Shown here piece after piece: positions 1 to 6,606 of a DNA stretch of 10,097 bases. Source of the DNA: Nitrososphaerales archaeon TH5895 (lineage in GTDB: Archaea; Thermoproteota; Nitrososphaeria; Nitrososphaerales; Nitrososphaeraceae); NCBI GenBank assembly GCA_014523695.1, contig JAATVS010000039.1, forward strand, positions 1 to 10,097, in the 5' to 3' direction. Made by a program: the position numbers and the translations under genes. The notes beneath the pieces are model-generated. The model had not been told where the DNA came from and did no database searches. It worked only from the letters and a program-made list of their open reading frames with translations. Position 1 is the first letter of the stretch. Every line of letters begins with the position of its first letter.

Positions 1-2
1 AA

Positions 3-95
3 CGTAGAGAATCGGAACTGAAATCTAAGTCAGGCGAGGGAATGAAAAATAATATTGGTCGAGCATTCCATGATTTATTATTCCAACAATACTGA
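3..95 (+). CDS. possible C-terminal end of a gene cut by the left edge
   Basis: Frame 3 is open from the window edge to a TGA at 93-95, giving about 30 residues that end in AFHDLLFQQY. The composition (charged, then an amphipathic stretch) is protein-like. A run of 30 open codons can occur by chance, and part of the opposite strand is also open here, so this is weak. I do not recognise the product. If real, it lies upstream of the RAM-domain gene on the same strand, with a gap of about 180 bases holding only a TATA box. Confidence 0.3.
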   Translation, partial: RRESELKSKSGEGMKNNIGRAFHDLLFQQY

Positions 96-242
96 TAGTC
101 ACGCTGTTACGGCCCTTTTATTTTAATGATTCTGTTAAGCAAGGCACCTTGTGCCAGCGACCACCAGTTCCTAAAGATGTATTTGCGGGTCCATCATATT
201 ATTCTACGGTAAACAGCCCACAAAATGAGCATATCTACATGT

Positions 243-249
243 TTTTATA
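243..249 (+). promoter_or_regulatory. TATA box for the RAM-domain gene
   Basis: TTTTATA is centred about 27 bases before the ATG at 274. In archaea transcription starts roughly 25-27 bases after the TATA centre, so the predicted start of the mRNA coincides with the start codon. This implies a leaderless transcript. Confidence 0.5.
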
Positions 250-273
250 CACCAGCCATGACTATTTAGGTGT

Positions 274-504
274 ATGCCACAGGCCTTTGTACTGATGAAT
301 GCAGAATTGGGGAGCGAGGATTCTATTGTTAACGAACTCAATAAACTTGAAGGGGTAAGGGAAGTGTACCAGGTCTATGGAGTGTACGATATTGTGGCAC
401 AGGTCGAAGCTGACACCATGGAGAAGGTTAAAGAAACTATTACATGGAAGCTAAGAAAGCTTAATGGCGTCAAATCTACATTAACAATGATAGTAATGGA
501 ATAG
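274..504 (+). CDS. stand-alone Lrp/AsnC ligand-binding (RAM) domain protein
   Basis: This 76-residue protein matches the effector-binding half of Lrp/AsnC regulators and has no helix-turn-helix. It opens with a strand (AFVLMNAELG), then a helix (SEDSIVNELNKL), the typical GVREVYQVYGVYDIVAQVEA segment split over residues 27-46, a second helix, and a closing strand after LNGVKSTLTMIV. That order is the beta-alpha-beta-beta-alpha-beta RAM fold. Such proteins form dimers and higher rings and bind amino acids or related metabolites. Without a DNA-binding domain it may act as a metabolite sensor or pair with full-length Lrp proteins, which is inference. The ATG is chosen because a TATA box sits 27 bases upstream and the N-terminus fits the family. 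The next gene lies 140 bases downstream and shows no operon link. Confidence 0.85.
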   Translation: MPQAFVLMNAELGSEDSIVNELNKLEGVREVYQVYGVYDIVAQVEADTMEKVKETITWKLRKLNGVKSTLTMIVME

Positions 505-645
505 AGCAGCGGCCTATGAGCAGCTTGAATTTCTTTCAAGTATCAAGTTCTCGACCCACAAGCATTGGAAGCGGTGTTTCATCCAGATAAAAAATAGACT
601 ACACAAGGTTAATGAAGTTGTATTACGTTGTTAAATATCGATCAG

Positions 646-810
646 ATGATCTTTTTCAAAAAGAAGAATGAAGAAGGATTGAATGAATTTAAATGCAAGT
701 ATTGTGACATGAAATTTGATGATAAAGAGCGGCTAAAGAGGCATTCTCGGAAAGCTCATTCTGAGAGTGAGGACTTTACACCTAACGCAAATCCCTTTGG
801 GGGATTTTAG
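646..810 (+). CDS. very small C2H2 zinc-finger protein
   Basis: This is a 54-residue protein with one classical zinc finger: C17-x2-C20-x12-H33-x4-H38, with an aromatic and a leucine at the usual core positions (MKF and RLKRH). A lysine-rich N-terminus (FFKKKNEEG) precedes the finger, and a short tail ending NPFGGF follows. One finger normally gives only weak sequence-specific DNA binding, so RNA, DNA or protein contact are all possible. From memory, similar mini-proteins with this lysine-rich start are common in Thaumarchaeota. I chose the ATG at 646, which begins MIFFKKK. An in-frame TTG at 628 would add six residues. A T/A-rich stretch at 618-625 is a weak TATA candidate for a leaderless start at 646. 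Being short, it rests mainly on the intact finger. Confidence 0.75.
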   Translation: MIFFKKKNEEGLNEFKCKYCDMKFDDKERLKRHSRKAHSESEDFTPNANPFGGF

Positions 811-865
811 ATATATTCGAATTTATCCGATTCCCTAGTAGTAACAAAATTGTATTAAACCCCGA

Positions 866-1843
866 ATGTTCCCAATCCACGATGATACTCAAAGACTGCA
901 TGGACGGCCCTATGTAAATTACGGTCTTATTTTTATAAACGTCCTGGTTTTTTTTTGGGAAGTGGCGTTTACGAATTTCTTCATGGATCCTAATGCTACA
1001 CAGGAATTATTTTATACATACGGTTCTATCCCCCGTTTTGTAATAGCTGGGGATATCGTGTCCATTTTTACTTCAATGTTTATGCATGGCGGAATTGCGC
1101 ATATAGTGGGTAATATGGTTTTTCTGTTCGTTTTTGGAGATAATATAGAAGATAAATTTGGACATCTGAAGTACCTTCTGATATACCTGTTATGGGGAAT
1201 TCTTGCAGCATATTCTCACAGCCTGGTTGCGAATCAAGACACCAGCGCCTTGATCCCGGCTGTCGGAGCATCAGGTGCAATTTCAGGAGTATTGGGAGCA
1301 TACCTAGTAATGTTCCCGAGAGCCAAGATCTTCACAATAGTATTTGCGTTCTTTATCACAACTGTTAGGATACCAGCAATTGCATTCTTACCAATATGGT
1401 TTATTATGCAAATAGTCTTCGGTGTTATATTCCCCCAATCTGGAGGTGTAGCCTATTTTGCACACATAGGGGGCTTCGTAGCGGGATTGGGCATCGCTTA
1501 CGTCTGGAAACTATTAGCGCAAAAGAGGGACATCCGAATTCTAGATATCCGTTCTCCTCCAATCAAGAAGATATCATTTAGTCCCCCAGAGAGTCCATTT
1601 GTTAGAATAGAACCAGACATAATCAAAGGACCAGACTTTTATGAAATATTGGTTGAGGTTAAGGGTATTTCGGGACTCACAGATATTAGGGTGGACTACG
1701 AACCTCAAAACAATTTAGTAAAGATAACCGATCGCAAATCTAATATTTCACAGGTATTGGCCAAGCTACCAGAGGATGCCTTGAAGTATAAATTGCGAGA
1801 CGTTGAATACCTCAACGGCATAATTCGAGTAAGACTAAGTTAA
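866..1843 (+). CDS. rhomboid family intramembrane serine protease with C-terminal Hsp20-like domain
   Basis: This is a 325-residue membrane protein. Residues 1-215 are a rhomboid: a first transmembrane helix near 20-36, the HGGIAHIVGNM signature at 74-84 (H79 and N83 fit the oxyanion region), catalytic S136 in GASG (134-137), and catalytic H200 in the last helix (AHIGG). It should cleave transmembrane substrates within the membrane. After a linker (about 216-250), residues 257-325 resemble an Hsp20/alpha-crystallin domain. They show YEILVEVKGISGLTDIRV (like the family's strand ending in PGV.KEDI), a central strand, LPEDA, then EYLNGIIRVRL, matching the family's Y.NGVLEVRLPK ending. The C-terminal I-x-I tail of true small heat-shock proteins is missing. 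The rhomboid call is sure; the Hsp20-like call is a pattern match by eye. The gene stands alone between the zinc-finger and Rieske genes. Confidence 0.9.
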   Translation: MFPIHDDTQRLHGRPYVNYGLIFINVLVFFWEVAFTNFFMDPNATQELFYTYGSIPRFVIAGDIVSIFTSMFMHGGIAHIVGNMVFLFVFGDNIEDKFGHLKYLLIYLLWGILAAYSHSLVANQDTSALIPAVGASGAISGVLGAYLVMFPRAKIFTIVFAFFITTVRIPAIAFLPIWFIMQIVFGVIFPQSGGVAYFAHIGGFVAGLGIAYVWKLLAQKRDIRILDIRSPPIKKISFSPPESPFVRIEPDIIKGPDFYEILVEVKGISGLTDIRVDYEPQNNLVKITDRKSNISQVLAKLPEDALKYKLRDVEYLNGIIRVRLS

Positions 1844-1926
1844 CCGTACAACCGGCTCATGAAGGTTTTCAATACAGACACAGAATTTGAAGCCAAAAAA
1901 ATTATGCTATTTCTATAGGCCAAAAG

Positions 1927-1932
1927 TTTATA
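1927..1932 (+). promoter_or_regulatory. TATA box for the Rieske/cytochrome b operon
   Basis: TTTATA lies only a base or so before the ATG at 1934 but about 26 bases before the ATG at 1955. If it is the TATA box, transcription begins near 1955. That rules out 1934 as the start and predicts a leaderless mRNA. Confidence 0.5.
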
Positions 1933-1954
1933 GATGCGATTCTTGAGTTCAGTT

Positions 1955-2572
1955 ATGATGTCCCAGCAGACCCCTCCAAATTTGGGAGGTAAGGTTTCCA
2001 GGCGTGATTTCTTGAAATTAATGGCTGCTGCTGGTACTGTCTTAACATTCATACCTTTTGTTGACTGGGGAAAGTTTTTACCCAACCCTACGGGGCAAGT
2101 ATCGGCAAGGGCTAAGGTTGAACTACCTGATGGTTCTCAAGCTAACCTCAGCTCATTTCCGGTGAACCATTCTGAGGCAGTGATCTATCCCAAGACAGAT
2201 GATCCTGCATTAAACAAAGAAGCATTTAGGACATGGCAGTTCATTCGGCTACCTGAAGAACTAGGCGGAAATAATAATGATATTTCATCTTTCAGAATGT
2301 ATAGTATGGTATGTTTGCATTTGTGGTGTCTATGGAAGTACTGGCCTGAGCCTGGAAGGAAAAGGGGAGAATGTCCTTGTCATGGAAGCCTGTATGATCC
2401 ACTAACAGGCATGGCCTTCGCAGGACCAGCATCTCTTCAATCGCCTCCTTCAAATGTCTTACCAATGCTTGATTTAGAATCAGATCAAAGTGGAGCAATC
2501 TGGATTAAACCTCCGAATTGGAGTCCAAATGGTAATGGAGTGGTGGGATTTGGGCGCTACCTTAAAGAGTGA
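1955..2572 (+). CDS. Rieske iron-sulfur protein of complex III
   Basis: This 205-residue subunit takes electrons from quinol at the cytochrome b Qo site and passes them to a copper carrier outside the membrane. A twin-arginine signal/anchor opens it: SRRDFLK (arginines 16-17) followed by a hydrophobic helix, so the cluster-bearing domain is exported folded by Tat and stays anchored. The [2Fe-2S] ligands are C120 and H122 in the first box and C140 and H143 in the second (CPCHGS). C125 and C142 form the usual disulfide. The first box reads CLHLWC, with Trp where most Rieske proteins have Gly (CTHLGC), and the spacing between boxes (about 14 residues) is normal. An upstream in-frame ATG at 1934 would add seven residues. 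The start at 1955 is preferred because the TATA box is 26 bases before it. The 3' end overlaps the cytochrome b gene. Confidence 0.92.
   Translation: MMSQQTPPNLGGKVSRRDFLKLMAAAGTVLTFIPFVDWGKFLPNPTGQVSARAKVELPDGSQANLSSFPVNHSEAVIYPKTDDPALNKEAFRTWQFIRLPEELGGNNNDISSFRMYSMVCLHLWCLWKYWPEPGRKRGECPCHGSLYDPLTGMAFAGPASLQSPPSNVLPMLDLESDQSGAIWIKPPNWSPNGNGVVGFGRYLKE
2520..2523 (+). promoter_or_regulatory. ribosome binding site deciding the cytochrome b start
   Basis: GGAG lies five bases before the ATG at 2529, inside the Rieske coding region. It supports 2529 over the other in-frame starts at 2490 and 2535, and fits internal translation from a shared mRNA. Confidence 0.45.
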
Positions 2573-4199
2573 AAATAGTCTAGTTCAGTTCTGTAAATGG
2601 GTCTATGAAGGAGTAGACCGAACTATATTTATGGGAATGAAATTCACAATTCCCTCAAGGTTCGTCAGTCCTCTCGGCTTTCTCGGGATGTTAACCTTTG
2701 TCATATTCATAATTTTGGGCATAACTGGAGCGCTCCTAATGCTATGGTACGAACCTATTCTAGATAGGGCCTGGGACAGTGTTGAAAGAATTAATGATAC
2801 TATTCCATTTGGATTCCATTTGCGTAATATTCATTATCATGCTTCTAACGCAATGGTAATGGTAGCGTTGCTTCATATGTACTACCAATATTTTAGTGGT
2901 CGTTACAAGATTAGAAATGAAATCCTTTGGGTAACAGGAATTATCTTAGGAGTTCTTACAATACTCGAGGCATTCACAGGATATGACATTATATTTAGTG
3001 AGCGTGCTGAACTGGCGATCTCTATTGCTGCATCGCTAACCAATTCTATACCTGTTTTGGGACCGGATATGAGAGAAGCGTTTTTTGGAGGAGGATTCTC
3101 AGACTTTATTTTGAGATTCTACTCCTTCCACGTCTTTTGGCTGCCAATTGCTATGCTAGGTCTCATGGTCGTTCACTTTCCCAGGTTCCTGGTGTTTGAT
3201 GTTCCTATGGTAATGGCATTTGCTGGAGCTATAATGATAACAGGAGGAGTCTTCCCTGTGGATCTTGGGCTGAAATTTGATCCGAATGTCCCACCAGGGA
3301 TCACCGTTCCAGAGTGGTACCTTACCGGCTTGTATGCTTTCTTGAGAACAATGTATGACAAGTTCGTGACAGGGGTGCTTTGGCCTGGACTCTTCATTTT
3401 TACCTTGCTAATAATACCTTTCGTTGATCGATACAAGAAATTTTCGTGGAAGGACCGACCGATTATTACTGCAGTTGGTATTACAAGTCTGGCCCAGATT
3501 ATCGTTACAACTTATTGGGGTTTCTATATAGATCCGGATATTCAGAAATCTCTTCTCGAGCGACTTGTAATTGACCCAATTTTCTTTTACATTGTAATGG
3601 TATTATTGGTTCCGCTTTCGTTCGGATTCACATATATGATGATAAAGCTCGCAAAAAATGCAGAGTCAAAGGCAAAGGCGCAGCCAAAGAAGACAACAGG
3701 GAAAGGTCCAATCAACCTTCCTGCAAAATGGGTATATATAATCTTCATCGGCTTGCTAATATTCCAGATATACCTCAACATTTCCGCATACTATGCAGTA
3801 TTATCTGGAATGAACAACTTTTCGTTGTTCATTATAGGCTTAATGATGCTAGTATTTGCAGGAATGTTCCATATTTACAGACATGGTCGGGCTATGGAAA
3901 AAGCTCCTCCACCTTTGCCACCTAAACCTGCGATTCAGCCTAAAGCACCGTCGCCACTTCCTCAAACGTCTCGCGCGGTTTATACTGTCGAACAGACGGT
4001 CGAAAAACCTTTGGCTCCTCAGCAAGAGCAAAGGGCTAGGCCTTCATTAGCTTCATCTCAAAACACTAAATCTTCCTCTTTAAGAAGCGGAGGTCAAACC
4101 GATAGTAGTGCTTCACAGGAAGCGGGAACGTCGCAAGAGATCGTTTCTTCGGCCGAAATAGATGATCTGGACAAAGCGGGGAACGCACGCGCAGGATAG
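2529..4199 (+). CDS. cytochrome b (b6 plus subunit IV fusion) of complex III
   Basis: This 556-residue quinol-oxidising membrane subunit carries two b-type hemes. Histidine ligands are H102 and H116 in helix B (IHYH...LLHMY) and H201 and H216 in helix D (SFHVFWLP...VVHF). The helix D pair is 15 residues apart, as in b6f complexes, rather than 14 as in mitochondrial bc1. The Qo-site PEWY motif is at 261-264 in VPEWYLTGLYAFLRT, in the part equivalent to subunit IV, so the two b6f chains are fused. I count roughly ten membrane helices, including two extra C-terminal ones at about 400-450. The last 100 or so residues form a hydrophilic tail rich in Pro, Gln and Ser (EKAPPPLPPKP onward), probably disordered. 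It overlaps the Rieske gene by 44 bases and is surely co-transcribed and probably translationally coupled with it. An in-frame start at 2490 was rejected because GGAG sits just ahead of 2529. Confidence 0.93.
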   Translation: MVMEWWDLGATLKSENSLVQFCKWVYEGVDRTIFMGMKFTIPSRFVSPLGFLGMLTFVIFIILGITGALLMLWYEPILDRAWDSVERINDTIPFGFHLRNIHYHASNAMVMVALLHMYYQYFSGRYKIRNEILWVTGIILGVLTILEAFTGYDIIFSERAELAISIAASLTNSIPVLGPDMREAFFGGGFSDFILRFYSFHVFWLPIAMLGLMVVHFPRFLVFDVPMVMAFAGAIMITGGVFPVDLGLKFDPNVPPGITVPEWYLTGLYAFLRTMYDKFVTGVLWPGLFIFTLLIIPFVDRYKKFSWKDRPIITAVGITSLAQIIVTTYWGFYIDPDIQKSLLERLVIDPIFFYIVMVLLVPLSFGFTYMMIKLAKNAESKAKAQPKKTTGKGPINLPAKWVYIIFIGLLIFQIYLNISAYYAVLSGMNNFSLFIIGLMMLVFAGMFHIYRHGRAMEKAPPPLPPKPAIQPKAPSPLPQTSRAVYTVEQTVEKPLAPQQEQRARPSLASSQNTKSSSLRSGGQTDSSASQEAGTSQEIVSSAEIDDLDKAGNARAG

Positions 4200-4227
4200 T
4201 CATCATCAACTTCAACACTAAAGAAAC

Positions 4228-4234
4228 TTTATAT
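4228..4234 (+). promoter_or_regulatory. TATA box for the cupredoxin gene
   Basis: TTTATAT lies just after the cytochrome b stop. The predicted transcription start is near 4257, giving a short leader of about 13 bases before the ATG at 4270. The blue copper protein can therefore be expressed separately from Rieske and cytochrome b. Confidence 0.45.
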
Positions 4235-4269
4235 GTGAAATGCCTCCCCCTCATAGAAAGCACTGGTAG

Positions 4270-4731
4270 ATGACTAATAATGTTGCAGGGATCAGCATCA
4301 TGGCCTTTGTGGTTTCTGTTGCCATTAGCGTAGGTTACTATCAATTTGTCTATATCCCACAAGCAACGGCAACTCCAGTGGTACCTGAAGAAGTTCTCAA
4401 CCCGGCAGAGTCTGGGGAAATCTCCATAGCAGTCGGGTCTGCACAACCTTCGCAGACAGAAAACTTTGTTCCGAAGGAAATAGATGGGGCACTGGGTTTA
4501 TCTAACAAGTTCATCTGGACTAATGAGGATTCAGTACCTCACACAGTGACCTCTGATACGGCATATGTAGATCCTGTCAACGGGGAATTCAATAGTATGG
4601 ATACGATCGGCCTTATTCCCGCCAATGAACAGTATGAGTTTACCTTTACTGAAGTAGGTGAGTATCCTTATCACTGTGAGCCACATCCATGGATGACCGG
4701 AAAGGTTTCTGTAACTGAAGGAAGATTCTGA
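4270..4731 (+). CDS. membrane-anchored blue copper protein (plastocyanin/amicyanin-like)
   Basis: This 153-residue cupredoxin should receive electrons from the Rieske protein and deliver them to terminal oxidase or other copper partners on the outer face of the membrane. Residues 5-29 are a hydrophobic N-terminal anchor. A Thr/Pro/Glu-rich linker follows, then one type I copper domain. The copper ligands are visible: H91 in SVPHTVTS, then C136, H139 and M142 in YHCEPHPWM. Cys-x2-His-x2-Met matches the short amicyanin loop, unlike plant plastocyanin, where Met lies five residues after His. Thaumarchaeota replace cytochrome c with many such proteins, and the place directly after Rieske-cytochrome b marks this one as the likely complex III partner. 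A TATA box upstream gives it its own promoter. A weakly placed GGT precedes the ATG. Confidence 0.92.
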   Translation: MTNNVAGISIMAFVVSVAISVGYYQFVYIPQATATPVVPEEVLNPAESGEISIAVGSAQPSQTENFVPKEIDGALGLSNKFIWTNEDSVPHTVTSDTAYVDPVNGEFNSMDTIGLIPANEQYEFTFTEVGEYPYHCEPHPWMTGKVSVTEGRF

Positions 4732-4749
4732 TAATCATAGCATCCCAGC

Positions 4750-4775
4750 TTTGTTTAGGAAGACCACAAAACAAA
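4750..4775. terminator. possible bidirectional terminator hairpin between convergent genes
   Basis: TTTGTTT (4750-4756) and AAACAAA (4769-4775) form a perfect 7-bp A/T-rich inverted repeat around a 12-base loop. It sits between the cupredoxin stop and the stop of the convergent minus-strand gene. Archaeal termination relies mainly on T-rich tracts, so this is only suggestive. Confidence 0.25.
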
Positions 4776-4799
4776 CGAATTAAAGCTTCGATTCAAGTA

Positions 4800-5168
4800 T
4801 CATCTGCTGAGAGTGATATAGGAAATATCACTAGCTATCTCTTTATGTTCTTGGATTATGGATACCCTAAACTTGACCTTAGAGAAAGCATCACGGGGGG
4901 TGTAATTTGTCCTCGCTGTGAATGCGATCTTTTTTTGACCTCGAATGTCTTTTTCAAATATAGAAAGCCTTGAGTAAGGATAACCTATCTTTTTTCCATC
5001 GAGCTCTACAAATTCAAAAGTACCGCTAGAATCCTCTATCTGTGAATTTATAACAATGGTATCATATCTGGAATCGTAAGACAGGTTGATAATTCCATGT
5101 ATATCCTGCCCTGAGGATATATGGTCCTCTGTCAGCTTGATAGAGATTGAATTGCTCTCGGAGTTCAT
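4800..5168 (-). CDS. small unrecognised protein, possibly an arrestin-like beta sandwich
   Basis: This 122-residue soluble protein has no signal peptide, membrane helix or cysteine motif. It shows alternating hydrophobic strands throughout. The N-terminal pattern (SISIKLTEDHISSGQDIHG followed by IINLSYDS) resembles the first strands of arrestin-fold and Spo0M-like domains, where a Gly-x-x-I/V-x-G turn precedes a strand. A matching C-terminal strand pair is KVKFRVSIIQEHKEIASD. The likeness is by eye and weak, so no function is offered. The start ATG is 51 bases from the divergent hydrolase gene. The shared TATA box lies about 27 bases upstream, so the mRNA should be leaderless. Intact reading frame, a placed promoter and protein-like composition make it a real gene. 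Confidence 0.7.
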   Translation of the reverse strand: MNSESNSISIKLTEDHISSGQDIHGIINLSYDSRYDTIVINSQIEDSSGTFEFVELDGKKIGYPYSRLSIFEKDIRGQKKIAFTARTNYTPRDAFSKVKFRVSIIQEHKEIASDISYITLSR

Positions 5169-5191
5169 TTTTTAGATATTGATTTAATTCG

Positions 5192-5199
5192 AAATATTT
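5192..5199. promoter_or_regulatory. palindromic TATA box shared by two divergent genes
   Basis: AAATATTT is a perfect palindrome in the middle of the 51-base gap between start codons at 5168 (minus) and 5220 (plus). Its centre is about 27 bases from the minus start and 25 from the plus start. One TATA element could therefore direct leaderless transcription both ways. Confidence 0.5.
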
Positions 5200-5219
5200 A
5201 TCTTGCTAGCTATGGAGCC

Positions 5220-6101
5220 TTGACATTAAGCATAAGCCCCGAAGTACAAGATATTAAATTAGGGCTAGTGAATCAAGAGCATGTTAAATCGATTGTGAGG
5301 CAGGACATCTCTACGAATCTGGTTCATATGGATGAATACACTATACGATATCTATCGGGTAATGATTTCAATCCAGATAGTGCTAGAATACTGGTCCTAT
5401 TGCATGGAATAGGTGCATCTGCCGAGAGATGGGCACCCGTTTTTCCTGGGTTAGCTGAGAGATTCGAGGTAATAATTCCTGATATAATTGGTTTCGGATA
5501 TAGTGATAAACCGACAGTAGAATATACGATGGATTTCTTTGTAGAGTTCCTAGATAAATTCATGAAAGCCCTTTGCATCAAGCAGGCTAGTTTTATTGGA
5601 TGGTCATTCGGAGGTTTTCTGGCAACAGAATTCACGATGAAATTCCCCAGCCAGGTAAATAAACTAGTTCTCGTTTCCCCGGCAGGGACTATGCGGACGT
5701 CGACTCAAACTCTCGACGAATATATAATGGCCGCGCTTTATCCAACATATGAAAACGTTGCAAAAGCCTTTTCACATATGACTAGTAATTCAGAAATCGT
5801 TCCGGAGTCCACGATACGCGATTTCATTAATCGAATGAGACTTCCGAATGCAAAGTATGCATTCATGTCGACCTTATTGGGGATAAGAGATTCTCCTAAT
5901 CTTGCGGGTCGGTTATCAAAAATAAAGGTTCCAACCTTATGCATATGGGGAGAACACGATCAAATGATTCCGTTCCAATATTCAGCTGCCTATGGGGATA
6001 TCCCAAGCTGTACTACTAAGGTGATGAAGGGATGTGGGCATACTCCACCCATTGAAAATCCTAAGGAATTTACAAAAATAGTCCTAGATTTTTTGCACTA
6101 A
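5220..6101 (+). CDS. alpha/beta hydrolase, candidate PHA depolymerase or esterase
   Basis: This 293-residue hydrolase has a complete catalytic triad: S129 in the nucleophile elbow GWSFGG (127-132), D247 in WGEHDQMIPF, and H274 in GCGHTPPIENP. The oxyanion HG lies at 62-63 (LLHGIGAS). Size and motifs fit the broad family of lipases, esterases and enol-lactonases. It is not PHA synthase PhaC, which is longer and has Cys as nucleophile. With a phasin-like gene and phaE close by, it may be an intracellular PHA depolymerase or oligomer hydrolase, which rests on position only. The start is a TTG at 5220, placed because the TATA box lies 25 bases upstream and an ATG at 5213 runs straight into a stop. 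A GTG at 5268 is a less likely alternative. There is no signal peptide, so it is cytoplasmic. Confidence 0.88.
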   Translation: MTLSISPEVQDIKLGLVNQEHVKSIVRQDISTNLVHMDEYTIRYLSGNDFNPDSARILVLLHGIGASAERWAPVFPGLAERFEVIIPDIIGFGYSDKPTVEYTMDFFVEFLDKFMKALCIKQASFIGWSFGGFLATEFTMKFPSQVNKLVLVSPAGTMRTSTQTLDEYIMAALYPTYENVAKAFSHMTSNSEIVPESTIRDFINRMRLPNAKYAFMSTLLGIRDSPNLAGRLSKIKVPTLCIWGEHDQMIPFQYSAAYGDIPSCTTKVMKGCGHTPPIENPKEFTKIVLDFLH

Positions 6102-6128
6102 TCTAACTTGAGGCGTTCGGTGATAATA

Positions 6129-6138
6129 TTAAATAAAT
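6129..6138 (+). promoter_or_regulatory. TATA box for the phasin-AbrB gene
   Basis: TTAAATAAAT is centred about 26 bases before the ATG at 6160, so a leaderless mRNA starting at the A of ATG is predicted. The gene therefore has a promoter separate from the hydrolase 58 bases upstream. Confidence 0.5.
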
Positions 6139-6159
6139 GTAGCGAACTGATTCATATCA

Positions 6160-6456
6160 ATGACCGAAAGCGATAGTAACTCTTTCGATGCGTTAAGAAA
6201 AGCAGTAGAACAAGGAAATGAGGCTCAACGAGAATTTATGAAAAAGTTGACCTCGGTCCAACAAGATGCAATGAACAATTATATCTCAACTATGCAAAAT
6301 GCCTTGCATTTTAATGCAATGTTCAAAACTACTGTTCAGAGTGGAGGTAGGATTTCAATTCCAGAGGCAGAGAGGGTCGCCTTAAACATAGAGGAAGGTG
6401 ATCTGGTCCAGGTGATCGTGACCCCGATACTGAGAAAGAAGAAAGGCACTGAGTAG
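6160..6456 (+). CDS. phasin-like helix fused to an AbrB/SpoVT-fold domain
   Basis: This 98-residue protein has two parts. Residues 9-55 form a long amphipathic, Gln/Asn/Met-rich helical stretch (ALRKAVEQGNEAQREFMKK and on), like the granule-coating helices of phasins. Residues 57-90 match a swapped-hairpin AbrB domain: TTVQSGGRISIPEAERVAL, then NIEEGDLVQVIV, with the typical GRI.IP...R..L.I.EGD pattern. A basic tail, RKKKG, ends it. AbrB domains dimerise and often bind DNA in operator or antitoxin proteins. From memory, haloarchaeal PHA granule proteins also carry AbrB-type domains. It lies between a hydrolase and phaE, so a granule-associated protein that may also regulate PHA genes is a reasonable inference. 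The start is supported by the TATA box 26 bases upstream. Convergent with phaE, 150 bases apart. Confidence 0.78.
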   Translation: MTESDSNSFDALRKAVEQGNEAQREFMKKLTSVQQDAMNNYISTMQNALHFNAMFKTTVQSGGRISIPEAERVALNIEEGDLVQVIVTPILRKKKGTE

Positions 6457-6606
6457 GTTTGTCAAATACTATTGTGCCTAGTAACTCTCCTTCTCGTCAC
6501 CTTAAATGCATTCATCACTGTTGACCTGTTCGAAAACAAATCGCCTGTCTTTCAGATGACTTTCAGCAAATAACATCATAGATCCTAAATTTATCGCAAG
6601 ACATAA

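Noticed and set aside
143..155. GGCAC/GTGCC hairpin upstream of the RAM-domain gene
   Set aside because: A 5-bp stem with a 3-base loop is expected by chance, with no T tract or repeat elsewhere in the window.
524..540. CTTGAA/TTCAAG hairpin after the RAM-domain gene
   Set aside because: A 6-bp A/T-rich stem with no following T run; too weak to call a terminator in an archaeon.
1840..2085. 81-codon minus-strand frame opposite the Rieske start
   Set aside because: It overlaps the Rieske Tat signal and promoter and has no recognisable features.
4066..4446. 126-codon open frame on the minus strand across the cytochrome b tail and cupredoxin start
   Set aside because: It opposes two well-supported genes, has a Cys/Arg/His-rich composition typical of antisense frames, and covers the cupredoxin promoter.
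5324..5635. 103-codon minus-strand frame inside the hydrolase gene
   Set aside because: It lies antisense to the conserved HG and catalytic serine regions and shows no domain pattern of its own.
5220..6101. Hydrolase as the missing PhaC
   Set aside because: It has Ser in the nucleophile elbow (GWSFGG) where PhaC has Cys, and it is about 60 residues shorter than class III PhaC.
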